6,362 bases of DNA from JASJBU01 sp965372385 (GTDB lineage Bacteria; Pseudomonadota; Gammaproteobacteria; Chromatiales; Chromatiaceae): the NCBI GenBank assembly GCA_965372385.1, contig CBDVCD010000210.1:1-6362 (forward strand), given 5' to 3'. Positions 1 to 5,336 of the stretch are shown piece after piece (position 1 is the first letter of the stretch; every line of letters starts with the position of its first letter). The translations under genes were made by a program, and so were the position numbers. The notes beneath the pieces are model-generated. The model ran no database searches, had not been told where the DNA came from, and saw only the letters and a list, made by a program, of their open reading frames with translations.

Positions 1-56
1 TCCCCCTAAGGGGGAAGGAATTTAAAGTGGTTCTAACTGGGTGTGGATTTGTAGCC

Positions 57-143
57 GTAGGTTAATGGGCTGAGGCACGAAGCCCAACAACAACTGTCAG
101 AAAACAAAGAGAATGTTGGGCTTCGTGCCTCAGCCCAACCTAG
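57..143. repeat. REP-type inverted pair upstream of lolA
   Basis: Positions 67-89 and 114-136 are a perfect 23-bp inverted repeat separated by a 24-nt spacer (90-113). Each arm also folds on its own; the right arm has an 8-bp stem 115-122/132-139 with a 9-nt loop. The left copy carries the GTAGG head (57-61) typical of REP sequences plus an extra AAT at 64-66. The mirrored right copy has CTAGG in place of GTAGG. Two REPs facing each other form a BIME-like unit. REPs are normally mobilised in trans by RAYT (TnpA-REP) transposases, and none is encoded here. In RNA the pair could form either one 23-bp hairpin or two small ones just ahead of lolA. Confidence 0.85.
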
Positions 144-166
144 GTAACTCAGGATACCGAATAGTG

Positions 167-787
167 ATGAAGCGTTTTTTCTTATTCATGGTTTTGCTGC
201 TTGGGTCTTTGCCCCTGGTGCAGGCGGCGGATGGCGCTCGGCAACTGGAGCGGTTTCTTCAGGGTCTGACCACCCTGCGGGCCGAGTTTCGCCAGACCGT
301 CGAACGGCCCGATGACGAGGGTCTCTATTTCAGCAATGGCACCTTCTACCTCAAACGCCCTGGGCAGATGCGCTGGGAGTACGCGGGGCCGTACGGCCAG
401 CTTATCGTTGCCGATGGCAACCGGATCTGGCTGCATGACGTGGAGCTTGATCAGGTCTCCCATCGCAGCCAGAAGGCGGCGCTGGAAGGTACCCCCGCCC
501 AGTTGCTGAGTGATCCGGGACCGGTCACCCAGCATTTTGAGATCAGCGAGATGCCAGCGTCTGACGATCTTTTCTGGTTGGAGTTGCGGCCGAAGGATAA
601 GGACGCCCAGTTCAGCAGTGTACGCCTGGCGCTGCTGGATAATGAGCTGCGCCGCATGGAGATGACCGACAATTTCGGCCAGATCACCCGCTTCGTCTTC
701 TCCAACATGCAGCGCAACCCGGCCCTGAAGGATGAGCTGTTTATCTTTCGTCCCCCCTCCGGAATCGACCTCATCGGCGATCTCTGA
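167..787 (+). CDS. lolA: Outer-membrane lipoprotein carrier protein LolA
   Basis: LolA is the periplasmic chaperone that takes mature lipoproteins from the LolCDE ABC transporter at the inner membrane and passes them to LolB at the outer membrane. The 206-residue product is the usual family length. Residues 1-20 are a Sec signal peptide: MKR, a hydrophobic core, then a V-Q-A cleavage site. The mature part shows the LolA pattern: a TLRAEFRQ segment, F-x-L-K-R-P-G-x-M-R-W (about residues 61-71), a YGQLIVADG strand, and a carboxy-terminal F-x-F-x-P-P-x-G motif. The start is ATG 167. An upstream ATG at 113 lies inside the REP repeat and would bury the signal peptide, so it is rejected. GTG 164 is an alternative, since the weak AGGA at 151-154 is 9 nt from it and 12 nt from ATG 167. 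rarA follows after 24 nt, as in many gammaproteobacteria. Confidence 0.95.
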   Translation: MKRFFLFMVLLLGSLPLVQAADGARQLERFLQGLTTLRAEFRQTVERPDDEGLYFSNGTFYLKRPGQMRWEYAGPYGQLIVADGNRIWLHDVELDQVSHRSQKAALEGTPAQLLSDPGPVTQHFEISEMPASDDLFWLELRPKDKDAQFSSVRLALLDNELRRMEMTDNFGQITRFVFSNMQRNPALKDELFIFRPPSGIDLIGDL

Positions 788-811
788 ACCTCTCCAACTA
801 CGCTTTCTAGG

Positions 812-2143
812 ATGATCTCCAAAGACCTGTTCGATGGATCGGCCAGCAGTGAAACCAGGCCTCTGGCAGACCGCATGCGGCCTCGCACCCTGGATGAGTT
901 CGTCGGACAGGAGCACATCGTTGCCGACGGAAAACCCCTGCATCGTGCCATCAAGGAGGATCGGCTCCACTCCATGATCTTCTGGGGGCCGCCGGGCACC
1001 GGCAAGACCACCCTCGCCAGCGTCATTGCGCGCCACTCCGGCGCCCATTTTCTCAGCCTCTCCGCGGTGCTCTCCGGGGTCAAGGATATCCGCGCGGCGG
1101 TGGAGCAGGCCCGTTTGATCAAGCAGCAGGAGAATCGTCCCACGGTGCTCTTCATCGACGAGGTGCACCGCTTCAACAAGTCCCAGCAGGATGCCTTTCT
1201 GCCTCATGTGGAGGATGGCACGGTGGTCTTTATTGGGGCCACCACGGAGAATCCCTCCTTCGAGCTGAACAACGCCCTGCTGTCCCGCGCCCGCACCTAT
1301 GTGCTCAAATCCCTCAACACGGAGCATGTGGAACAGATCATTCAACAGGCCCTGGCGGATGCCGAGCGTGGACTCGGCGGACGGCATCTCAGCCTGGACG
1401 CAGAGCTCCGCCACTTGCTGGCTGAGGCGGCGGATGGTGATGCCCGGCGGGCCCTCAATCTGCTGGAGATCGCCGCCGACCTGACCGAGGGCGAGCAGAT
1501 AACCCGCGCAGTGATCGAGGAGGTGGCAACGGGCACCCTGCGGCGTTTCGACAAGGGAGGAGAGGCCTTCTACGACCAGATCTCCGCGCTGCACAAATCG
1601 GTGCGCGGCTCCGCTCCGGACGCGGCGCTCTACTGGCTGGCACGCATGATCGATGGCGGCTGCGATGCCCTCTATGTGGCCCGTCGGGTGGTGCGCATGG
1701 CGAGTGAGGATATCGGCAATGCCGACCCACGGGCTCTGGAGATCGCCCTCAACGCCTGGGACACCCAGGAGCGCCTGGGCAGTCCGGAAGGGGAGCTGGC
1801 CATTGCTCAGGCGGTGGTCTACATGGCCTGCGCGGCGAAGAGCAATGCGGTCTATCTGGCCTGGAAGAGCGCCCTGGCGGAGGCGAAGGCCTCAGGCTCC
1901 CTGGAGGTGCCCCTGCAGCTGCGCAACGCGCCGACTCGACTGATGAAGGAACTCGACTACGGTAAGGCCTACCGCTATGCCCACGACGAGCCAGAGGGTT
2001 ATGCGGCGGGGGAAAACTACCTGCCGGATGAGCTGCGGGGGCAGCGTTATTACTATCCGGTGGATCGGGGGCTGGAGATCAAGATCGCGGAAAAACTGGC
2101 CTATCTGAAAAAGCTCGATGAAGAATCCACCCAGGGTGGGTAG
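812..2143 (+). CDS. rarA: Replication-associated recombination protein RarA (MgsA), AAA+ ATPase
   Basis: RarA/MgsA is a tetrameric clamp-loader-like AAA+ ATPase related to eukaryotic WRNIP1/Mgs1. It acts at stalled replication forks and DNA ends together with SSB. The 443-residue product matches the E. coli length (about 447). Visible motifs are the amino-terminal RPLADRMRP segment followed by a VGQ box, Walker A GPPGTGKT (59-66), Walker B VLFIDEVH (112-119), sensor 1 GATTENP (142-148), an arginine-finger region LLSRAR (156-161) and sensor 2 GDARRALN (209-216). The carboxy-terminal half is the MgsA tetramerisation region, with DALYVARRVVRMASEDIGNADP and the conserved YPVDRG near the end. ATG 812 agrees with family alignments, but the only Shine-Dalgarno-like bases (AGGA, 809-812) run into the start codon. 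Initiation may therefore depend on coupling to lolA. The bases around this start resemble the end of the mobile element at 3178-3418. Confidence 0.96.
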   Translation: MISKDLFDGSASSETRPLADRMRPRTLDEFVGQEHIVADGKPLHRAIKEDRLHSMIFWGPPGTGKTTLASVIARHSGAHFLSLSAVLSGVKDIRAAVEQARLIKQQENRPTVLFIDEVHRFNKSQQDAFLPHVEDGTVVFIGATTENPSFELNNALLSRARTYVLKSLNTEHVEQIIQQALADAERGLGGRHLSLDAELRHLLAEAADGDARRALNLLEIAADLTEGEQITRAVIEEVATGTLRRFDKGGEAFYDQISALHKSVRGSAPDAALYWLARMIDGGCDALYVARRVVRMASEDIGNADPRALEIALNAWDTQERLGSPEGELAIAQAVVYMACAAKSNAVYLAWKSALAEAKASGSLEVPLQLRNAPTRLMKELDYGKAYRYAHDEPEGYAAGENYLPDELRGQRYYYPVDRGLEIKIAEKLAYLKKLDEESTQGG

Positions 2144-2204
2144 AATGAGCGGCCAAGAAGATGTCCGTCAGTTCTTTTGCTCGAAAATGGTAAGAAGGTA
2201 GGAA

Positions 2205-2732
2205 ATGAAGGTTTCAAGGCTGCTGTTTGCTTTATTGCTTGTTTCATCTCTGGTTGGCTGTTCCGACACTCACCGGCTGGTGAGAACGGAAGGGGTTGGC
2301 TTGACGGCGTCCAAGGAGTTGTCGGCATACCTTGTGGTGCCGCGGGACGGTCAATATGACATGACTTTTTATACCGGTTCCGGTGCCATGGTTGCGCAGG
2401 GGGTGGAGAAGGCGTTCACTCCTTATCTAAAAAAGATTGTAGTCGGCAGACGCTATGAACACTTGGAAAATGCCTTGAGCAGGGCAAGAGAAAAGGCTGT
2501 GGATTATCTGATCTATCCTGAAATCCTCCATTGGGAGGATCGGGCGACTGAATGGTCGGGCAGGTCGGATGTGGCATCGATAAGAGTCACTATTATCGAT
2601 GTTTCCACAGGGGAAAAGGTTGATAGCGCCGAACTGGGAGGCACCAGCAAGATCATGTCCTGGGGAGGCGAACATCCCCAGGATCTGTTGGCCAAGCCGC
2701 TTGCTGACTATGCAGCCGGATTGTTCAAGTAG
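2205..2732 (+). CDS. DUF4823 family outer-membrane lipoprotein, function unknown
   Basis: This is a 175-residue lipoprotein. Residues 1-18 are a lipoprotein signal peptide and the lipobox L-V-G-C puts the lipidated cysteine at residue 19. Ser and Asp follow at +2 and +3. Without Asp at +2 the protein should be sorted to the outer membrane, presumably via LolA. The rest matches my recollection of DUF4823: a SRAREKAVDYLIYPEILHWEDRATEW-type core (about residues 92-117; conserved D-Y-L-I, W-E-D-R-A-T-E-W), then R-V-T-I-I-D-V-S-T-G and a terminal P-Q-D-L-L-A-K-P stretch. No enzymatic motif is visible. AAGG at 2195-2198 precedes ATG 2205 by 6 nt. A hand count over 2221-2700 gives about 53% GC, below the flanking genes (a sample of rarA is about 67%). 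The gene is not part of the usual rarA-crcB-serS order, so I infer an insertion or later acquisition. Confidence 0.85.
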   Translation: MKVSRLLFALLLVSSLVGCSDTHRLVRTEGVGLTASKELSAYLVVPRDGQYDMTFYTGSGAMVAQGVEKAFTPYLKKIVVGRRYEHLENALSRAREKAVDYLIYPEILHWEDRATEWSGRSDVASIRVTIIDVSTGEKVDSAELGGTSKIMSWGGEHPQDLLAKPLADYAAGLFK

Positions 2733-2733
2733 A

Positions 2734-2785
2734 TAAGTTAACTCGAGTGCCCATCGACCTAGGATAGTTAAGTCGATCAACCATC
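2734..2785. promoter_or_regulatory. Direct repeat and stem-loop in the lipoprotein-crcB gap
   Basis: An 11-bp sequence AGTTAACTCGA (2736-2746) recurs as AGTTAAGTCGA (2766-2776), exactly 30 bp apart, about three helical turns. The second copy also pairs with upstream bases: ATCGAC (2753-2758) with GTCGAT (2772-2777), 13-nt loop. Such spacing suits an operator, but no T tract supports a terminator and I recognise no known regulator site. It lies just ahead of crcB. Confidence 0.25.
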
Positions 2786-2803
2786 TGAGCGGAAAGAGGA
2801 CCA

Positions 2804-3178
2804 TTGACCCAGCTAATTGCCATAGCCGCCGGGGGGGCAGCAGGTGCGTTGTTCCGCTTCTGGGTCTCCAGTGGCGTGTACAGCCTGTTGGGACGTTCCT
2901 TCCCGTTCGGTACCCTGGCGGTGAATGTGCTGGGTTCGCTGGTGATGGGGTTTCTCTATGTGCTGCTGCTCGACAGAATGACGGTTGCGCCTGAGATCCG
3001 GGCGCTGCTGCTGGTGGGATTTCTCGGCGCCTTCACCACCTTCTCCACCTTCTCCATCGAGACCCTGAACCTGATCGAACAGGCGGATTTCATGAAGGCC
3101 GGGCTGAATATGCTGGTGAGTGTGATTGCCTGTGTCTCGGCCTGCTGGTTCGGCGTACTGCTCGGGAGACAGCTGTGA
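2804..3178 (+). CDS. crcB: Fluoride channel CrcB/FluC
   Basis: This is a 124-residue, four-helix inner-membrane protein of the CrcB/Fluc family. The family forms antiparallel dimers that pass fluoride and protect the cell from it. Family hallmarks are a G-G-x-x-G-A-x-x-R-F segment in helix 1 (10-19), F-G-T-L-A-V-N-V-L-G-S in helix 2 (35-45) with the pore asparagine N41, and the broken helix 3 signature GFLGAFTTFSTFS (72-84). That signature holds the TT pair of the central sodium site and the two pore phenylalanines F80 and F83. The start is TTG 2804, because this gives a family-typical amino terminus. AGAGGA (2795-2800) lies only 3 nt upstream and GGAAAG (2791-2796) lies 7 nt upstream. I see no fluoride riboswitch in front. 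The stop codon TGA overlaps the first base of the element that follows. Confidence 0.95.
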   Translation: MTQLIAIAAGGAAGALFRFWVSSGVYSLLGRSFPFGTLAVNVLGSLVMGFLYVLLLDRMTVAPEIRALLLVGFLGAFTTFSTFSIETLNLIEQADFMKAGLNMLVSVIACVSACWFGVLLGRQL

Positions 3179-3295
3179 TCCTAGAATCCTCAGTTGACCG
3201 CTAATGCGCGTACTTTAACATTTTGAAAATATGAACTTTATTGTTAATTGGTATATTCACTATTGAGTGAACTGCGCTACACCACGAATTGCACA

Positions 3296-3381
3296 CTTGT
3301 GGCGGCACATGGCTATGTTACAACTCCTTGGAATAGAACTACTATTCCGCGTCGTTGTGCCTTGCCCTGCACCACCACAAG
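3296..3381. repeat. Long imperfect palindrome inside the MITE-like element
   Basis: The left arm 3296-3336 and right arm 3342-3381 match in reverse complement at about 29 of 41 aligned positions, counted by hand with one gap. The tip is a perfect 7-bp stem GGAATAG/CTATTCC around the loop AACTA (3337-3341). The outer 7 bp (CTTGTGG/CCACAAG) are also perfect. RNA from either strand could fold into a long bulged hairpin. No T tract follows, so it is not a standard intrinsic terminator. Confidence 0.75.
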
Positions 3382-3404
3382 CGCACCCTTCGCAGTGTTC
3401 AACT

Positions 3405-3409
3405 GAGGA
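3405..3409 (+). promoter_or_regulatory. Ribosome binding site located in the right terminal repeat of the element
   Basis: GAGGA at 3405-3409 is 7 nt from ATG 3417, near-ideal spacing. Because it lies inside the 20-bp terminal inverted repeat, translation signals of the DUF190 gene come from the mobile element itself. This supports ATG 3417 over the in-frame upstream GTG at 3267. Confidence 0.6.
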
Positions 3410-3416
3410 TTCTAGG

Positions 3417-3728
3417 ATGATGACAACCGAAGTGACTATGGTAAGGGTCTATCTGACCGAGGGCGACCACCAGTTTCGCCAGTTGTTGGACTTTCTGCAC
3501 AAGGAAGAGCAGGTCTGCGGCGTGACCGCCTTCCGGGGCATTGCCGGGTTTGGCAAGTCGGGCAAGGCCCATGAGTCCAACCTGCTGGATATCTCCCTCG
3601 ACCTGCCGCTGGTGATCGAGTTTTTCGATCGTCCTGAGAAAGCCGCAAAGATCCTGCAAGATTTGAATCGTATTGTTGAACCGGGCCATGTGGTGAGCTG
3701 GCCCGCCAGAGTGAATAAAGGTGAATAA
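3417..3728 (+). CDS. DUF190 (UPF0166) PII-like protein
   Basis: The 103-residue product matches DUF190, a family with a PII-like ferredoxin fold, usually about 100-115 residues and soluble. Visible signatures are V-R-V-Y-L-T-E-G-D (9-17) on the first strand, a helix QFRQLLDFLHKE, the glycine-rich segment V-T-A-F-R-G-I-A-G-F-G-K-S-G-K-A-H (36-52) and D-L-P-L-V-I-E-F-F-D (62-71). The first residues MMTTEVTM offer starts at 3417, 3420 and 3438; 3417 has the best ribosome binding site. From memory, DUF190 genes often neighbour or fuse with crcB, which suggests a role in the fluoride response or channel regulation; the molecular activity is unproven. The stop is 3 nt before serS, and the serS ribosome binding site lies inside this gene. 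Confidence 0.88.
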   Translation: MMTTEVTMVRVYLTEGDHQFRQLLDFLHKEEQVCGVTAFRGIAGFGKSGKAHESNLLDISLDLPLVIEFFDRPEKAAKILQDLNRIVEPGHVVSWPARVNKGE

Positions 3729-3731
3729 CAC

Positions 3732-5003
3732 ATGCTCGACCCCCGTCTGTTAAGAAACGACCTGGACAACACCGCGGCGTTGTTGGCGCGCCGGGGCTAT
3801 CAACTCGACAAGGAGCGGCTTTCCGCACTGGAGGCCCGACGTAAGGAGTTGCAGGTGCAATCCCAGGAGCTGCAGAATCAGCGCAACAGCCGTTCCAAGT
3901 CGATCGGCAGGGCCAAGGCAGACGGCTTGGATATCCAACCCCTGCTGGCGGAGGTCGCGGAACTGGGGGACAAACTGAAGGATCTGCAGGAGGCGTTGAA
4001 TCGGGTCCAGGACGAACTCAGTGAGATCAGCCTGGGCATCCCCAATCTACCCCACGAGTCGGTGCCTGACGGGCGGGACGAGGCGGACAACCGGGAGGAG
4101 CGTTACTGGGACGAGCCACCGGTATTCGATTTCACACCCAAGGACCATGTCTCCCTCGGCGAGGCCAAGGGGATTCTCGATTTCGAGGCGGCCGCGCGCC
4201 TCACCGGCTCCCGTTTTGCGGTGATGGCCGGGCCCCTGGCGCGGCTGCATCGGGCCCTGATCCAGTTCATGCTGGATACCCATACCCGCGAGCACGGCTA
4301 TACAGAGGTCTATGTGCCCTACCTGGTGAATGCGGACAGCCTGCGGGGTACCGGCCAGCTGCCCAAGTTCGAGGAGGATCTGTTCAAGCTCTGCGGCGAG
4401 TCGGAGTACTACCTGATCCCTACCGCCGAGGTGCCGATCACCAACCTGGTGCGGGATCAGATCATCGAGGCGGACACCATGCCGCGCAAATGGGTGGCCC
4501 ACACTCCCTGTTTCCGCTCCGAGGCGGGCTCCTACGGCAAGGACACCCGTGGCATGATCCGTCAGCATCAGTTCGAGAAGGTGGAGCTGGTGCAGGCGGT
4601 GGCGGCGGACGACTCCTTCCAGGCCTTGGAGCAGCTGACCGGCCATGCGGAGGTGATCCTGCAGAAGCTGGGACTGGCCTACCGGGTGGTGACCCTCTGC
4701 ACCGGGGATATCGGTTTCTCCTCCACCAAGACCTACGACCTGGAGGTCTGGCTGCCGGGGCAGGGCAAATTTCGGGAGATCTCCTCCTGCTCCAACTTCC
4801 TCGATTTCCAGGCCCGCCGGCTGCAGGCCCGCTGGCGCAACCCGGAGACCGGCAAACCGGAGCTGGTGCATACGGTCAATGGTTCTGGACTGGCGGTGGG
4901 GCGTACCCTGGTGGCGGTGATGGAGAACTATCAGGACGCCGAGGGCAATATCATGGTGCCCGAAGTGCTGCGGCCCTACATGGGCGGATTGGAAAAGATC
5001 TGA
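3732..5003 (+). CDS. serS: Seryl-tRNA synthetase
   Basis: SerRS is a cytoplasmic class II aminoacyl-tRNA synthetase that charges tRNA-Ser and, as the first step to selenocysteine, tRNA-Sec. The product is 423 residues (E. coli about 430). The amino-terminal region, about 27-100, is the charged antiparallel coiled coil that grips the long variable arm of tRNA-Ser. The catalytic core follows: GTGQLPKF near 206-213, the serine-recognition TAE (231-233), motif 2 beginning FRSEAGSYGKDTRG (261-274), and motif 3 NGSGLAVGRTLVAVMENYQ (383-401) with the conserved arginine. ATG 3732 is preceded by AAAGGTGA (3717-3724), 7 nt upstream and within the end of the DUF190 gene, implying translational coupling. 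The octamer GTGAATAA occurs twice there (3711-3718 and 3721-3728). The gene is essential, so its promoter must lie upstream of, or inside, the element at 3178-3418. Confidence 0.98.
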   Translation: MLDPRLLRNDLDNTAALLARRGYQLDKERLSALEARRKELQVQSQELQNQRNSRSKSIGRAKADGLDIQPLLAEVAELGDKLKDLQEALNRVQDELSEISLGIPNLPHESVPDGRDEADNREERYWDEPPVFDFTPKDHVSLGEAKGILDFEAAARLTGSRFAVMAGPLARLHRALIQFMLDTHTREHGYTEVYVPYLVNADSLRGTGQLPKFEEDLFKLCGESEYYLIPTAEVPITNLVRDQIIEADTMPRKWVAHTPCFRSEAGSYGKDTRGMIRQHQFEKVELVQAVAADDSFQALEQLTGHAEVILQKLGLAYRVVTLCTGDIGFSSTKTYDLEVWLPGQGKFREISSCSNFLDFQARRLQARWRNPETGKPELVHTVNGSGLAVGRTLVAVMENYQDAEGNIMVPEVLRPYMGGLEKI

Positions 5004-5013
5004 TCGAAAAAAT

Positions 5014-5034
5014 GTAGGAGCGGGCCATGCCCGC
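5014..5034 (+). repeat. REP hairpin after serS (GTAGGAGCGGGC type)
   Basis: The sequence GTAGGAGCGGGCCATGCCCG begins at 5014 with the GTAGG head and forms a perfect 6-bp GC stem, 5020-5025/5029-5034, loop CAT. This matches a very common Pseudomonas and gammaproteobacterial REP. It lies 10 nt after the serS stop and has an A tract on both sides, so it could stabilise or define the serS mRNA 3' end. Confidence 0.8.
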
Positions 5035-5047
5035 GAAAAAGGCTTGA

Positions 5048-5083
5048 TCCTGTTCCAAACCCTTTCATAGGTGAAAGACAGGA
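5048..5083. terminator. Possible stem-loop between converging genes
   Basis: CTTTCA (5062-5067) pairs with TGAAAG (5072-5077) around a 4-nt loop. The helix is extended by TCCTGT (5048-5053) pairing with ACAGGA (5078-5083), leaving an 8-nt bulge on one side. It sits between the convergent serS (+) and the 59-residue gene (-). No T tract touches the stem; on the minus strand TTTTT comes 7 nt later (5040-5036). It is therefore only a weak terminator candidate. Confidence 0.3.
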
Positions 5084-5090
5084 AAGGGGG

Positions 5091-5270
5091 TCACACCATC
5101 ATGATCAACAGAATCACAAACCCCACCACAAACGCAATCGGTACCACCACCGCCTGCCAGTCACCGCCCTCCGCCTTGGGGCTGTGCTTCAGCATATGCT
5201 TGGCCCTTGGCCAGAGAAACAGGATCATCGCTCCAAGCAGAACGGCCCAGATAATCTTTGTCCAGTCCAT
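5091..5270 (-). CDS. Small two-helix membrane protein, function unknown (59 aa)
   Basis: The minus strand encodes a 59-residue protein from ATG (5270-5268) to TGA (5093-5091). The ribosome binding site GGGGA (5282-5278) lies 7 nt before the start. The sequence begins MDWTKIIWAV and has a hydrophobic helix at about 6-20 ending in W-P-R. A polar, positively charged linker follows (RAKHMLKHSPKAEGGDW, 22-38), then a second helix at about 40-59 running to the carboxy terminus. It should be an inner-membrane hairpin protein. The codon pattern, good ribosome binding site and typical topology argue it is real. It resembles short conserved hypothetical proteins of gammaproteobacteria as I recall them, but I cannot name a family. 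It is downstream of, and in the same direction as, the yccA-like gene, separated by the hairpin at 5292-5316. Confidence 0.75.
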   Translation of the reverse strand: MDWTKIIWAVLLGAMILFLWPRAKHMLKHSPKAEGGDWQAVVVPIAFVVGFVILLIMMV

Positions 5271-5291
5271 TATTCTATCCCCATAAATGAG

Positions 5292-5316
5292 AAACCCCGG
5301 CAGTAGCCGGGGTTTT
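5292..5316 (-). terminator. Intrinsic terminator of the yccA-like gene, possibly bidirectional
   Basis: AAACCCCGGC (5292-5301) and GCCGGGGTTT (5306-5315) form a perfect 10-bp stem with loop AGTA. It follows the yccA-like stop by about 20 nt on the minus strand. The T tract is short on both strands (three T then CTC on minus; four T on plus). The hairpin base is only about 9 nt before the ribosome binding site of the 59-residue gene, so it could also act as an attenuator for that gene. Confidence 0.7.
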
Positions 5317-5336
5317 GCTAGACAAGCCTCAGCCTA

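Larger units (their letters stand above)
3178..3418. mobile_element. MITE-like non-autonomous element with 20-bp perfect terminal inverted repeats
   Basis: The left end ATCCTAGAATCCTCAGTTGA (3178-3197) is repeated exactly, in reverse complement, at 3399-3418. Similarity continues weakly inward (CGCTAATGCG against CACTGCG). If the ends are taken as the CCTAG-type tips (3180-3416), both are flanked by AT, which could be a 2-bp target duplication or part of the repeat. The 241-bp unit has no plausible transposase. Its left part (about 3200-3265) is AT-rich and the right part is a long palindrome, unlike the GC-rich genes around it. It sits exactly between the crcB stop and the next start codon. 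I infer a short element mobilised in trans by a transposase elsewhere in the genome. The family is not recognised. Confidence 0.75.

Noticed and set aside
1..15. Small palindrome TCCCCCTAAGGGGGA as a terminator of the upstream gene
   Set aside because: The stem is only 6 bp with a 3-nt loop, no T tract follows, and the upstream gene is outside the window.
113..166. Upstream in-frame ATG extending lolA by 18 residues
   Set aside because: The extension is encoded by the right arm of the REP repeat and would place extra residues before a clean signal peptide. ATG 167 (or GTG 164) is far more likely.
182..1594. Long minus-strand open frame opposite lolA and rarA
   Set aside because: It is a shadow of GC-rich coding sequence on the other strand; it overlaps two well-identified genes and has no family features.
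2733..2803. Fluoride riboswitch ahead of crcB
   Set aside because: The conserved blocks expected for that RNA, including the GAUGG-type start and the trailing CUGAUGA-type segment, are not seen.
3215..3257. Sigma-70 promoter in the AT-rich left part of the element
   Set aside because: TTAACA (3215-3220) with TTTATT (3237-3242) at 16 nt and a lone TATATT (3252-3257) exist, but neither pair is good enough to call in AT-rich DNA. An outward promoter for DUF190-serS remains possible.
3267..3416. In-frame GTG that would add 50 residues to the DUF190 protein
   Set aside because: The extra residues lie wholly in the mobile element, show no recognisable domain, and the DUF190 family starts near residue 51. 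GAGGA before ATG 3417 marks the real start.
4047..4871. Long minus-strand open frame opposite serS
   Set aside because: It lies entirely within serS, with low-complexity composition typical of antisense shadows.
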